Assembly: GCA_951799445.1 (NCBI GenBank)
Contig: OX637290.1
Location: forward strand, 1,428,501-1,492,500
Length of the DNA: 64,000 nt
DNA from: Pseudisothecium myosuroides
Lineage: Eukaryota; Streptophyta; Bryopsida; Hypnales; Lembophyllaceae
Reading direction: 5' to 3'
A program made the translations under genes and the position numbers. Shown one piece after another: positions 23,300 to 41,300 of the stretch. Within the stretch, counting starts at the first letter, position 1; every line of letters begins with the position of its first letter. Below the pieces are notes generated by a model. It had not been told where the DNA came from. It did not search any database and saw only the letters and a program-made list of their open reading frames with translations.

Positions 23300-24289
23300 A
23301 GTGATGAAGGTTGCCCGCCCAGCGACTCCGTTTCTTCATTCCTACAGTAGAACTGTCCAACCTCAAGTGCCTTCCTACGATTCTTCGTCTCCAGCACGTA
23401 TATGGCCACACTTGGAGAGCAGAAGAAACTTGCTTGCAATGGAATGCACACGCTATGTTATTGCAGGAGCCTGTCTGAAGCTCCGTCTTTGTTAGGAAAT
23501 CTTGGAGCTCAAGTCATTGAAGCCGCCTTTGTCGCTCTGTCTCTGCTGACGGGCTCTGTTCGGCGAAACCGGCTTGTCATCGAGAGTGTGTCGCGGTTCT
23601 CGGTGAGTTTATCCGGAGGCGTGCGGATTGTGTGGAATTGTGGATGCTAAGGAGAATTTGAGGTGATTTCATGTTTCAGATTGAGGTGATTTTATGTTAA
23701 GATTGAGGAGATTTTGAGGTGATTTGTTGAGTAAATGTCTTTGAGCACTGTTGTTTCGGCCAAGGATAAGTTAAGCTTAAAGCAGAAGCGGACTTCGTGC
23801 AGTCATGTAGGGACAACAGTGGGGGAGATAACAGTGGGGGACTGGGGGAGGTAACAGTGTCGCTGCTGTCAGTCGCCGCGTCTATTCATTATTTTCTCTT
23901 GCTGACGAGTTGACGCTTGTCAGGAAGGAAATTGTTGTGTTGCGGCCGTCGCTCGTACCTTGCAATAAATAGACATTTGGAGCGTCTTGAAATCGGCATT
24001 GCGAGTGTAACTTACTTTCAGTTGATCGGCGGAGTAGCATTCTGATAAATTTTTCTTGTACTGTAAGTGAGGGACAGGAGTTTGGAGAAGCGCCTTGCTT
24101 TCCACTTTTTGTTGTGGAGTCGGGGAGGGACTTCGTTGTTTCTTTATTGACTCGAGGTAGAGGAAGAGGACAGAGGAGAGAAGCGAAGACAGGATTTGAG
24201 ACTGAGACTTTGTTTAGCTGGAGAAGTTCGAATTTATATATTCCGTACGCGAGAGAGGTAGAGAAAGGGAAGTCAGAGGTGCGGAAGAG
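23300..24289 (+). promoter_or_regulatory. Presumed promoter and 5' leader of the alanine aminotransferase gene
   Basis: Composition shifts from AT-rich to balanced here, and the first aminotransferase ATG lies at the right end. Frames on both strands reach 165 codons but none has recognisable content. In the frame of the start codon the nearest upstream stop is a TAG just 5' of codons LEKFEF, with no ATG between, which fixes 24290 as the first usable start. No TATA box could be chosen with confidence. Confidence 0.4.
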
Positions 24290-30241
<5,952 letters not shown>

Positions 30242-30930
30242 ACACATTCCTTGCATGCTACAGCAGGTCTTCAATTATAACAAATGAGCACACTTAGAAG
30301 AGCCCATTGTTACTCGAACCTAGCCCTATTTTTTTCCCCATAGTCTCAAGTTTAGTGGAGAGTTTTACGATGCCGATAGTATAATACATAACAAAGGCAC
30401 TAGCTTTGGAGTCGCGTAATACGAATCCTGCAATTCGGCGAAATATATTGTGTTTTCAACCTAAGCAAACCACATTGCTTTTCCCCGCTTTACTGCGGAG
30501 CTTTCGAAGGGGACCTGACCTTGAGAGGCAAAGTAGTTTAGAGGCTCGAGATTAGCTTGACCCTCCAAATGTGTGCACGTATCGGCTTTAGAAGTAACCG
30601 TTTTATCATCGAGAGAAACTAGCGAGGATTTTGATGTTGATAGCCTTGCTATGTTGCTCTGGACGTTGGTAGCAGTGATACTGGGCCCTAAATTGTATCA
30701 ACTGCAAGCCTTTCATAATAAAAAATTTACGAAAAAGACATCGCGTCTTACTTTAGTTCATCATTGCTGTTTAAGAGACATACACAAGACTGTAAGCTTA
30801 ACCTGTTTACATTTTATCCTCCATAAACTAAGGAAATTTCATTACTTAGCGGACACCTGTTCAACTGCATGAGGCGACTTAAGCTCTAGGCTACATAACA
30901 TTCAGTAGCAGTCACTGGCTCTGCCCTCCC
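30242..30930. other. 3' flank of the alanine aminotransferase gene
   Basis: Probably 3' UTR then intergenic DNA. A 99-codon + frame (30573-30872) has no recognisable features. Confidence 0.45.
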
Positions 30931-30936
30931 CCGAAC

Positions 30937-31008
30937 GAAATGGTGTGGAATATACCACACCATTTCATCCAAGGGATGAAATGGTGCGGTATATTCCGCA
31001 CCATATCA
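30937..31008. repeat. Twin near-palindromes
   Basis: Two near-palindromes lie side by side: GAAATGGTGTGGAATATACC with its mirror (30937-30966), and the related GAAATGGTGCGGTATATTCC with its mirror (about 30978-31004). Each can form a hairpin on its own and the two can also pair with each other. Function is unknown; they may be the remnant of a tiny inverted-repeat element. Confidence 0.7.
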
Positions 31009-31248
31009 GTAACTATTGATTTCGTGCGGACTGTTGTCAATATTTGTCAGAACTGAAAATCGAGCCCGCATCACGACTGTACACTGAAGTAGTGGAAAAT
31101 AAAAAAATTTCAAGTAAAATTGAATACGAAACAATGGGAGCTTTAAACAAAATGCTAATGGATTTATTGAGAGTATTGGTTTCTATGTTATTGTAGAATT
31201 ACCTCACTTTGAATTGGAACCCATTTATGCATTGTGCATTACATGTGA

Positions 31249-31860
31249 GAAGACAACTCTTTTATATGTACATGGAGTGGTAGGAGGTAGAGCAATCCAT
31301 GTGGGATAAATAAAATAGAATTTGTAGGTTCTCATGCACTCATAGTTAAGTAAAAAACAAAGAATTGTGTTAAAAGTAAAATTTTAGACCTCGTTTAGGC
31401 ATAGTAAAATAACTTTTTTCAAAAAACTTTGAACTAAAAAAAGTTGTTAGATGAAGATAAGTTTCACCTCCAAAAATCCGTTTGGGATTTTGAATCTCCA
31501 ATCAAAAGTTATGAATAAATTTTGGAGAGGATTTTTAATCGACATTTTCTACAAAGTCATTTTAAAATCCATTCCAACCCCTCTCCGAATTTTATTCATA
31601 ACTTTTGATTGGAGATTCAAAATCCCAAACAGATTTTTGGAGGTGAAACTTATCTTCATCTAACAAGTTTTTTAGTTCAAATTTTTTTGAGAAAAGTTAT
31701 TTTACTATGCCTAAACGAGGTCTAAAATTCTACTTTTAACACAATTCTTTGTTTTTGACTTAACTATGAGTGCATGAGAACCTACAAATTCTAATTTATT
31801 TATCCCACATGGATTGCTCTACCTCCTACCACCCCACGTGTATATATAAAGTTATCTTTC
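31249..31860. mobile_element. Long foldback element, arms about 270 bp
   Basis: The left arm from 31249 (GAAGACAACTC, then TGGAGTGGTAGGAGGTAGAG) mirrors the right arm ending at 31860 (CTCTACCTCCTACCACCCCA and GTTATCTTTC). The centre is near 31530-31580. Arm identity is high. The right arm has the unoccupied TTAA (31760-31763) that corresponds to the insertion point of TTAA element copy A in the related foldback at 3092-4560. There is no coding potential; it is a MITE-like element whose transcript would form a long hairpin. Confidence 0.85.
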
Positions 31861-32594
31861 ACTTTGAAACCCAAAATAAGTTATTGATTGCAAATACTTA
31901 CAAGGCATTAGTGTATTACTTATTGGATTCTTTGCCAACATCTTCCACTACAATATTTGATGATTTGTATGTCTATTCCTAAAATTAAGAAAAGAAAATG
32001 GAACATACCATAATGTACTGTCACTATCCTGATACCGAAGCTTACATAAATTAAATAGGGATGAAAGATGTGGATGAGGACTTTGGAGAGGAAAAGGCAG
32101 CCTCTCTGAAGGCTACTGAATGTTATGTACTCTTGTTGAAAGAAGATACACGTGGCAATTTCTGGAGTTTTCTCCGTGTTCGTGAGCATGGCTCTCTAGT
32201 TACATGGATCCAGGATTTCAGAGCAGTTGGTGGGGAAGAGAACAATCAATTGACACATCGCCAACCGCCATTACAAAGGGAAGAAGGTTACATGAGGTGA
32301 GTAACTTACCCCCAATTCGAACCGTTGAATTGCGTTACAATGTATTACTCGTTGTCTTACTAGATTTATGCCACATGAATGAGAGAAGAATAATGACCCT
32401 AGATTTAGACTCTGAAATGCGCCAAAACGCATATGCCCTCTTAGTTTCAGAGCCTTAATCTAGGACTGTCATACTTGTCGACTTATGAGATTCATGTCAC
32501 ATGAATTAGAGAAGATTTAGAAGAGGAAGTATGACGCAATTATGTGGGAGTCGCGATTAGTCAATGGTTGTCAATGTGAACCTGCTGCCATGAA

Positions 32595-33239
32595 TCAACC
32601 GCGTGCCCACCTTGGCTTACAATTCATTCTTTCGCAAGTCTTCGCCAGTCTTCGCTCCCGGGCCCGGCAAGCTTCCTCTCTCAACAACGCCGCGTATTGG
32701 GTCCCTATGCAGTGCCTCTTGCATTCATAGGGAGAGCGAGGCCGGCTCTCTGGTGACTTGGGTATGAAGATACTCACAGGACTCTCGCAACCTCCTTTGT
32801 TGTTGTTAATTTTCAAAGAGTCCGCATCCAAGTACATTTGGATGCCTCTGCCTTTCCCAGATCCACGCCTGCAGCTCCAATTGAGCGCCATCGTCTCTGC
32901 CTTACCAGGGGGCTCTGGTTTGAACTCCGAATGGTTGCCGAATGCAACATGGCCTCGTGCATGTTGGCGATGAACGCTGCGCACCCTCTGATTGCTCGGC
33001 ACGTGATGTGAGGGTCCGCCACCCTGGAGCCGCATTGCTAGCGCATTGTCAGTATTTTCCTTTCCATGGCAACGTCTATTCTGATTTTCATTCGCGGTGC
33101 CATCGAAGTTGATGAGACCCACAAGCTGGTCTCGAGCATCCGTCAAAGCTTGTGCCAAGGAAGTGACTACGTCCCAGATGTTGGCTGGTTTTCCTCGCTT
33201 CTTCATCCCCTGCATCACCATCGGGGCACACTGTTGCAT
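32595..33239 (-). CDS. Unrecognised 214-codon ORF
   Basis: This frame starts with a true ATG (33239) and encodes a basic, low-complexity-free product beginning MQQCAPMVMQGMKKRGKPAN, with KPANIWDVVTSLAQALTDAR near the start. No membrane segment, signal peptide or familiar domain is visible. Base composition is gene-like compared with the AT-rich flanks, and other frames are also partly open. It has no homologue I recognise. It might be a gag-like or other element-derived relic, an exon of an unknown gene, or a chance frame. Confidence 0.25.
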   Translation of the reverse strand: MQQCAPMVMQGMKKRGKPANIWDVVTSLAQALTDARDQLVGLINFDGTANENQNRRCHGKENTDNALAMRLQGGGPSHHVPSNQRVRSVHRQHARGHVAFGNHSEFKPEPPGKAETMALNWSCRRGSGKGRGIQMYLDADSLKINNNKGGCESPVSIFIPKSPESRPRSPYECKRHCIGTQYAALLREEACRARERRLAKTCERMNCKPRWARG

Positions 33240-33332
33240 TAGGGATGGTTAAAACGAGGAGCCTTCATGATTCCGCACCTTTCATGAAGAAACTCGTAAC
33301 CAAAGATTCTCTCGTGACAGGGCCACCAACTG

Positions 33333-33390
33333 CTGGGAATCAACGGTTCAAAGTTTCTGCGACAAAGAATTTTGAACCGTTGATTTCCAG
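33333..33390. repeat. Short perfect-stem hairpin
   Basis: CTGGGAATCAACGGTTCAAA (33333-33352) is mirrored by TTTGAACCGTTGATTTCCAG (33371-33390) with an 18-base loop. The half-site GAACCGTTGAATT also occurs at about 32317. It could be the centre of a small inverted-repeat element. It is not followed by the T run of a terminator and is not placed at a gene end. Confidence 0.6.
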
Positions 33391-33820
33391 GAGTTAGGTT
33401 GCTGAGCATTCGGACAATGAAACAGGACCTTTGGACATGAAGTGCAACTGACTTCGTTCTAATCAGAAGCCCCAGGTTGAGAAAACCCAGACATTTTGGT
33501 TAACCAGTTAATGTAGGGTCAGTCTGAAATGTTCTGCAAAACATTCTTGAAAGAAGCTTCGAACAACTTGGGCCCATCAAGAATGAAGGCTTCGATCCAC
33601 TAACGTCTTCTTTCTTTGATACAGATCCTTTTACTTCTTGAATTCAAAAGCTTCGCAGAACGAACCCTGGGACATCAATCATTTCAATTGCTCCCAAGCA
33701 GAAGCAGCATGTCATTGCACACCGATTCTCAGCCATGTAGATTAAGTCCAAATCGTGTCTTGTTTATTAATATGAGGTCACCTTAAGAATGGGTGCACTT
33801 ACGGAACTTTTTTGAATTGT

Positions 33821-33908
33821 TACTCCCTCTGTTTCAAAATAAGTCCGGGATTTCAATGAAATAAATGGAGTCGGTTCTCGTGGGATTTATTTTGAAACAG
33901 AGGGAGTA
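33821..33908. mobile_element. Stowaway-type MITE (84 bp) with TA target duplication
   Basis: The sequence TA-CTCCCTCTGTTTCAAAATAA ... TTATTTTGAAACAGAGGGAG-TA has the terminal inverted repeat and TA duplication typical of Stowaway elements (Tc1/mariner-related). It is non-coding and very short, with nearly perfect ends. Confidence 0.9.
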
Positions 33909-34110
33909 TGTATTTTCAGATTGTAAGCGCACCAATGTAATAAATCTCAGCAAAAGGGAAGAGTAATACCATCAGGAAACCGCAGAAGACGAGATTGGAG
34001 CGCTAGTTCTTGGGCTGTTACAGGTGTGGTCCTTCATCTGATCGCTTGGTGTTGGCTGGCGCCCGGACTGGTCTTGCGCCCCAACGTCGTCAGAGGAGCA
34101 GAAAGAGTTG

Positions 34111-34764
34111 TCATCAGCATCTCAATAATGTGAGCAGAACGTTAAAAGAGGTAACTTTGGTCAAAAAGAACTGAGGAACTCCGAGAGAGGATAAAACGGG
34201 ATCCCTAATAAGACGTTTCGAGAGAAATCGATGAAAGCCGGGCAGGCCAGTCATATTCCGCCATTGACCACGAGCCAGTCTGCAGTCGTTATTGCTGCAA
34301 AAGATGCCGTCGCAACAGTCTGGTGCTTCGAATCGATTGACAAGGGTTTTCTGGAGATTCCCTAGCATTCAAATTTGAGAATGTTGAGCAGTTGAAGTGA
34401 AGTTGACATCGAGGCATTTGCGGAAAGCGTAAAATCCCATGCAAATCTGAGTACTACAGATGTCATTGTCGGCATCTCGCGCCAAACAGGATTTTGCAAA
34501 CAGGCAACTCGAAACAAGGAACAGAAACCAAAGTATGAACACTGAACTCGCCTTCTTACAGGAGTAAAAGGCGTTGCCTTCATGCAGAGGAGTTACCAGC
34601 AGCTTTATAGCACCTCCTCCAAGGACATCTGATTTGAATATAAGAACAACGTGATGCTCGGTAGAGTTGGAATACAGAGGACTTAACCCTACGAAGCATC
34701 TCAATTTGCCCTCACAGACGTACATGCCATGCTTGCATTGTTGCCTGCACTCCTTATAAAGCAC
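34111..34764 (-). other. Possible relic or gene of a small cysteine-rich secreted protein
   Basis: On the minus strand one frame contains a strong signal-peptide-like run (SSVFILWFLFLVSSCLFAKS, near 34500-34560), then cysteine-spaced sequence (DICSTQICMGFYAFRKCL). After a TGA at about 34377, a further cysteine-rich stretch in the same frame reads CCDGIFCSNNDCRLARGQW. Upstream in the same frame is another cysteine-rich run (KECRQQCKHGMYVCEGKLRC). It could be exons of a secreted cysteine-rich peptide gene with an intron, or a broken one. I cannot build a convincing full model. Confidence 0.25.
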
Positions 34765-34979
34765 GATTAAATGGCTAGGACCTCAATGGAAGCATATGTA
34801 CTTTTCGTATGACAGAAGGTAGCAGATTTTTTCACCCCAAATAATGACAAAGCTACGAGGAAGAACGGGAAGATGGCTACCTCTGATGGTGCAGAACAGG
34901 CTCATGCAGCTAATCGATTGTGCAATTGGTCCCCCAAATCGCCTGGAATCTCAAGCTCTGAGGACAGCGAATCCTTCTA

Positions 34980-35675
34980 TTGACAGAACCAAGAATTAGT
35001 AGAGGGATTAGTTTACGAAGGAGACCCAAGAAACGGCTGGAATTAACCCCTGTGCAGCGGTGCGTCCATTCCTTTCAAACGTCACGATGGAAAATCCTAG
35101 TTGGCCGCTTCAGGTCAGTTTATGGTGATCCCCTTGCCAAAATAGAGCTCATCCCATTTCAAATTGTGACACAAGTTGCACTTCAACATTATGGAGTACC
35201 AAGACTCATGAGGGGTAGTACTGGCAGATGTCTACAGTATAGTTCAATGAAGAGAAATGGATCGTTGAATCGGGAAATATGTCCAAAGGACTGTTCCTGT
35301 CTTAAGGCACCGATTCACCTTGTACTCACATCCCCGATTGCATACTATCCAGGCCACCAGGTCTATCCTAGAGTGGGCGGCATTCACAAACATTGTACCA
35401 ATTTTGTTGAAGAGCAACACCCCGCAACGTGCACGTCAACATTATCAGACATCAACCTTTCTTATATTCCGGACCTAAGACATAGACTCTGGAACGAGGT
35501 AATGCACTGCACAAAGTTGAACACCGAATCCAATAGCAAGAGAGAGAAAAACTTAAAACATGTAGTTGTCAAGAGTAAGAGAATCAGTTTCTTGATATCA
35601 TTTTATTACATATCCAAAATGGTCTATAAACTAATTTCTAATTACATCTCAATGAAAGACATGACCAGTTGCTGA
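34980..35675 (+). other. Unrecognised long open frame without a good start
   Basis: This frame is open for 231 codons but begins at TTG, and the first ATG is well inside. The peptide (for example GVPRLMRGSTGRCLQYSSMK) matches nothing I know. It lies just beyond the 3' end of the PLAC8 gene on the opposite strand. I record it as an open frame, not as a gene. Confidence 0.2.
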
Positions 35676-35981
35676 AAACGAACAAAGAAGTCGGAAACAT
35701 ATCTACATAAAACCTGACCGTCAAAATTGGTCTTTACGACTCACAAGATGATCCAAAAGACCTCATATGAACAAGTCGAATAAGTGCAAATATGTAGCTC
35801 TTGGATACGGTAAAGATAAATCAACTAAAGCTTACCGACACCTTGTAACCTGACAGAAAAAAAGATAAGGCAGCTAGGATTGAGTTGATCTATACTTAAG
35901 GGCCTGGGATCACTGGTATCAAATCCTTAAACCTCAAGACATTGCAGCCTCCAAAAGTGCACTATATTGTTGTGCAAAAAG

Positions 35982-36575
35982 TTAATACCTAGACATCTCC
36001 TGTTGAGGAGGAGGAATAGTCTCACGGGGCTGAATCAGGCCGTCTCTCTTGTCAAGCTCCAGCTTATGCTGCGTCTGAATGCAAGCGCACACAGTGCAGT
36101 AGGAAATGTCGGCGATGCGGTCCGTGATCACCGCGGCCTCGTCGATGAACGGGATGTTTGTGACCATAGCGGCGATCCAACAAAGACAGTTCAGATACTG
36201 CGCGAAAAACATGCTTGCAATAATGCAGTTGTCGCACTTGGTGTTCTGAATTTGCAGAGCATCCTGTAACATGAAGCGCGTCGCAGACACCGCCAAAGTG
36301 AAACACAACGTCACTTCCACGACAGCACAAACCTGCGGGCATTTGCTCTCTCCGCAAGATCCACTGCACGGCATGCCCCCTCCACAGCACTGGTAGCGCG
36401 ACCAGTCGCCGTAGAGCACACGCCCTCGCTGCTGGTAGGCGACCAGACAGGGACACCACATCGCATAGCAACAATACAGGGGAGACTCCACCGGCGTCCG
36501 CAGCAAATCCGAATGCCACTGGTTCGGCAAATGCTTCCGCGCCTCGTACACGCTCATGTTCTTCGAGTTCGCCAT
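35982..36575 (-). CDS. PLAC8-family cysteine-rich protein
   Basis: Single exon, 197 residues, from the ATG at 36575 to TAA at 35982. It resembles the plant PLAC8 (DUF614) subgroup: HSDLLRTPVESPLYCCYAMW, CPCLVAYQQRGRVLYGDWSR, then the dense cysteine motif CCGGGMPCSGSCGESKCPQVC, SATRFMLQD, QIQNTKCDNC and a C-terminal CACIQTQHKLELDKRD. Two hydrophobic stretches flank the middle cysteines, suggesting a membrane protein. Other PLAC8 members act in heavy-metal or calcium handling and organ-size control; for this subgroup the role is not known to me. Length is normal and no key cysteine seems lost. The 5' leader probably lies in 36576-36880, where frames are open but unconserved. Confidence 0.85.
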   Translation of the reverse strand: MANSKNMSVYEARKHLPNQWHSDLLRTPVESPLYCCYAMWCPCLVAYQQRGRVLYGDWSRYQCCGGGMPCSGSCGESKCPQVCAVVEVTLCFTLAVSATRFMLQDALQIQNTKCDNCIIASMFFAQYLNCLCWIAAMVTNIPFIDEAAVITDRIADISYCTVCACIQTQHKLELDKRDGLIQPRETIPPPQQEMSRY

Positions 36576-36889
36576 GGCTGCTGCTCAAAACTTCAACAAC
36601 TCGTTCTCTCCAAAAAAAAAGTCCTCCCGCACGACGACGGCACTTACCCTAAAGATAAGTGCAAACACCTCCTCCTCAAATGAGCTCCAAGAGTCCACAG
36701 AAAACCTCAAGAAAAATGCAGCAACCTCTGCGGAAGTATTTCGCAAGGTGCGGCTTCACAACACAAGCGCCGTGCTAAACACCGATTTTTCTCCTGTTGC
36801 AAACTCACCGATCAATCGCTCGGCGCAAGACAAGCGACAACAATCGGTCAAGAGCGAGAAGACGACCTTCTGCGCTTATTAAAGGACAC

Positions 36890-37828
36890 TTGCTACTTTA
36901 AAGCTAGAATGAAGCTACTCTAGATCTACTTTAAAGCTACGGAGCTGCGCGCTTTGGGCGTTTCTGAATTTGAATCGTCGCCGCAATGAGGATTGAGGAG
37001 GGACACCATATACCCGGATATAGAAGATATTATGGATGCAATTGAGATCCGGATTTCAGTAGAGGCCTTGTATTGTTTCTCACTACTTGCAGCCCTGTTT
37101 AACCCTAGAAGCAAGGTTTTCTATTTCATTTATGTTGGGCTATGGCGGATAAAGTGATTTTCTTTAATGCAACTCCTTATGGAAACTTGGATGAAACATA
37201 TAAAATGTAGATGAGATTTTTAGTTATTTATCCTTGATTATGAACAATTAATAAATAATAATTTGTTATAAATCTCCTATGGATTGTAACTTCAAATCAC
37301 AAATAGATTCCAAATAAGATTACAAAATTATATTTATTAACAAGCAACGTTTTTACAAGGAGCTCAAACCACCTGACTGTAAAGAGAGATCAATATTCAA
37401 AAGAGTGTTCTTTACCTCAAAGTTGTGTCTTATATAATAGAGACTATATCAATAATAGAAGACTATTAGTATTTAAGATAGACTAGGACTTCTTTCTACT
37501 TTTAGCTTTCTATTCTTGGTTTTATTTAAAACTATCCTTTAAAATAAAAGTCCTAGTCATACTTTGAAGTATTCTAAATATAAATTCATATTTCATTCAA
37601 ATCTTGATCTTCCACTTAGAGTTGTCTAATTTCAAGCCTTCCAACACACTGTCTTCATCTGAGAGTTATTTAACTCCAAATAATGCACTTGTCATCCAAA
37701 TGGAGTTGTTTAACTCCAATGAACAAATCTATCATCGAGAGATATCTATCTCCAAGCAATCTTTGCTTGCACACTAGTGCACACATCTCGAACTTGAGGG
37801 AGAACGATTTTTCAACAGATATCGTAAT
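36890..37828. other. Intergenic DNA upstream of the PLAC8 gene
   Basis: Promoter DNA of the minus-strand PLAC8 gene, then AT-rich sequence with imperfect GAGTTGTTTAACTCCAA-like repeats (about 37618-37760). No gene is seen. Confidence 0.5.
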
Positions 37829-38090
37829 GAAGTCGTGAATTCATGCCTACGTACCATAATTGTACATATTATGTATATTTTTACAAACTGTATTGTTAAA
37901 ATCTTTATTAAAAGTGTACAATTTATGTACTTTAATTATACAAATGTGGTATCCAAAATGAACCTAAATTGTACTGACATCAATACAACAATCATACGTT
38001 ATTGATAGGCATTGTTTACATACTGATTCAGTGCGTAAAAATACACGTAATATGTATGATTATGGTACGTAGGTATGAATTCACGACTTC
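37829..38090. mobile_element. Foldback element related to 15221-15583 (262 bp)
   Basis: GAAGTCGTGAATTCATGCCT (37829) mirrors AGGTATGAATTCACGACTTC (ending 38090). The arms share GTACCATAAT, TATTTTTAC and ATTTATGTACTTTAA words with the 15-kb foldback, so they are one family. The arms have diverged more from each other here, consistent with an older insertion. Confidence 0.8.
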
Positions 38091-41000
38091 AGCGTTGTCT
38101 TTGTACGAACCTATGAACCTTATAAATTAAAGATGCATTTCATTATGAATTAGTTTATCCTTCAATGAATTCATCCATCAAAACTTATGACACTCCATCA
38201 AGGATCATGGCATGATCCAGAGATTTGGTTACAATTTTCTCCCTGAAGTTTTTGGTATTTTGAGGCCCAAACAGCTTGAAAATGATACTTTATTATGAAA
38301 TGGGTATCAAAATAGAATATTTTGGTGGGCACTTTGACTAGTAAATCTTTTTTTTAACTTGCTTCTCTAAGTTCTCACAAAATTTAAGCCTCTAATGTTA
38401 TATAATCTATGGGATTGTAGGGATCAAATATGGTGCAAAAAGAGGGGGCTTGTCTAAGAGACTCTTTTTCTTTTTGGTAATTCAAAATTCCAATTTTTCT
38501 CAAAAGAAGTACTTGTTCAATTTGAAATTATTGTCAAAGACCAAATTGAGTATGCATGTGTTAAATTTGAATCTCATTTGATGCCCCTAACACACATTAC
38601 AAAAAATTCATGAATGGTTTAGTCAATGGCACATATACAAAAATAATTGAGGACATGGATGTGGTATATTAATTTGTTTTTTTAAATTTGATAATCCTCA
38701 CAAAAAATTTCTTCTTCTGATTCACTATGTGTTAGATTTAGAAAATAGGTGTGTCCAAATATAGAGGCCTAATAAAAAAATGGAAGAAAAACTTTGATAA
38801 CTATTTCTTCTACCATAGGATATTAATAAAATCATCCATGGCATTGCAACTGATCAAGGTTATTCTAAAACATATATTGATTTCCAAATTTTTAAAGTAA
38901 CAAGCCACTATCCACTTTATTTGAAATTGTTGCCTGAGATCATTCAAAGCTAATAATTTTCTAGCAAAGTTGGATTTTGGAGGGTTGGAGTCAATCTCAT
39001 ATATCTAATGCACAATGTTGTAGTCATACATTGATTGTTCAAAGGTTGGGAAAGTAGACCTGTGATTGGTTAGTATTGTAATAAAAATGGCACCATGTTT
39101 TTGAAATATATGTATGCGGAATTTAGAAGTGAAGTTGCATTTTAGAAAGTTTGTGTTCTCTTACATATTTGGACATTACAAGAAGAATGAGCCTTGGGAA
39201 AGGCTATTAGTTCCTGAATAATAAGGAAGAGTGATCCCCTCCCTAGAAGACCCCCCCCCCAAAAAAAATTATATATATATTTATATATATACACACACAT
39301 TAGCAAATTGCATGGGACAGTTTACTAAAAATGACCAAAAAAATTATAAATTTTTATTGGAAAATAAAAAATATGTTTATATTGAAATAGATGGAAACTT
39401 TGCTGCATGAGACATGTGATGTGGCACTAATATTGCCACATCATATAATATTATTTAATTAATTTTGTAATATTAAAAAAATATTATTTTCATTTTTTAT
39501 TTTAATATTTAATAATTTGACCAGCACTACACTAGTTCATGCTTCAAAAACAACCTTTTTGTGGCCTCATATTTTTCCTAATGTCTGTTGAAAAACTAAA
39601 ATTCAAAGGCACATTCCCTACTCTAAAAAGATTGAATTAGAAAAAAAATTTAAATATACAACTCGTCTTTCTTTTAATTATCTAATGTTAGCATTTTAGA
39701 TAACAATAGGGTACCTTAGATTCAAAAAAAAAAGTAATATCCCCCCTAGAATACCCCTTGGATACAAATGTACCAATTTTACATGTAGTGAGCTCCACAA
39801 GCTTCTATTGTATACGCGCGAAAAAATAGATTAACAAATACATGAAGGAGTTTCTCTTCATTTCCAATCAAACTTGAATATATCACAAGTGCCAAATTCC
39901 ACGATAAGGCCACACGACCTTAAATGGGTAGCTACATGAGTTCAAGTCTTTTGTATTTAAGATTTTTAGCCCTACCTTTGTTGAAATTTGAATGACACTG
40001 AGGCCTATATCTCCTTCAACTTTAAGCTAGATGACAAAATAAATCAATTTGAAGGTATTCAAAATGGCCATTTTCACAATTCTTTAAAACTTAGTGCCAA
40101 TAGGAAAGCTTGCCCAAATTTCACAAAAGCTCATAATGGACTCTTTAGTCCTTTGGAGTAGAACAATTTTTATCAATTGAGAAAGGATTATATTGCCAAC
40201 ATTCCTCAAAAGTTTATATATTGCTTTTGAGCAATGATTTTGCTCCGAAAAGAAATCCTACTTGTAAAGACACAAACTTCAAAAAGTGTTTGATGAAGAC
40301 TTTTAGCATTTATGAAAAAGGATGAATGTATTAGCATCTGATCAATAAAATACATGCATTAGTGATGATTGTGATGATAGGACTAACCTTGAATGGATAT
40401 AAGGTAGATTAGCATATTACCACCTAGATTTGCAATTTGGATACAATATCTTGTACAATTAAATGCTTATTCTTGCTAGTATTTTTTAGAAAAAAAATTA
40501 GTTGAGTGGACTCAAATATAAGTAGAATGATATTAATCTAATAAGAATTGAAATTGATATGAATTTTCAAACAGGTTTGGTGCAAAATTGTAAAACTAGG
40601 GATCATGACCATCTTAAAAAGGTTCAAAATCAATGACCCGCCACCCTAGTCCCTTTTGATGAATGTTTTGAAAGCACAAGTTTAACATTCTAAAAGCACC
40701 TCTTTTATTGCTTGAATTTGCAACTTATTTTGACAAATCTTTGTTCACAACCAAGCCCACCTAAACCAGCATTGAATGAACCACTTCTTTATCAACTTAT
40801 TGCCGTCCATAAAAAAATATGAATATGATATCATTCTCTTCCAATAGCACCCAATTGCTTGCACAAAAGAAAATGAATTAACTAAGTTACCACTCAGTGG
40901 AAATGGGTGATGTCTGTTGTGCAAATGGGTGAGGGTCCAGTAGGTGTCGGAATTGACTGATCTACCCAGGATTTAGGGTTTAAGGAATTTTCATGGAGTG

Positions 41001-41300
41001 GTCCTGAGTTGACGGAGGGACTGATGTTGAATCCTCTCGGTGTGCAAAGTGCCGCCTTCATCGCTCAACTCGCAATGTCGTTGTCGATTTCCAATTGACA
41101 CGACTTCCTATTTGCAACTTGATTCAAACATTGCTTATCACATTGTGTATCATCACGTTTTTGCTCTTCATTCGATCAAGTCAATTCTGTAGATTGACCA
41201 GTTGGGAGCCGATTGCATCACTTCGCATTTAGTACTTGTTTCGTGCAGACATTGTGGATCTCGCGTGCACTATCTCACATTGTAGTTTTGAGGGTGAAGA
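38091..41300. other. AT-rich intergenic DNA with microsatellite
   Basis: No gene is visible in over 3 kb. A poly-C / poly-A / (TA)n / (CA)n run lies at 39249-39299. The last 350 bases become GC-richer and should include the promoter and leader of the biotin gene. Confidence 0.6.
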
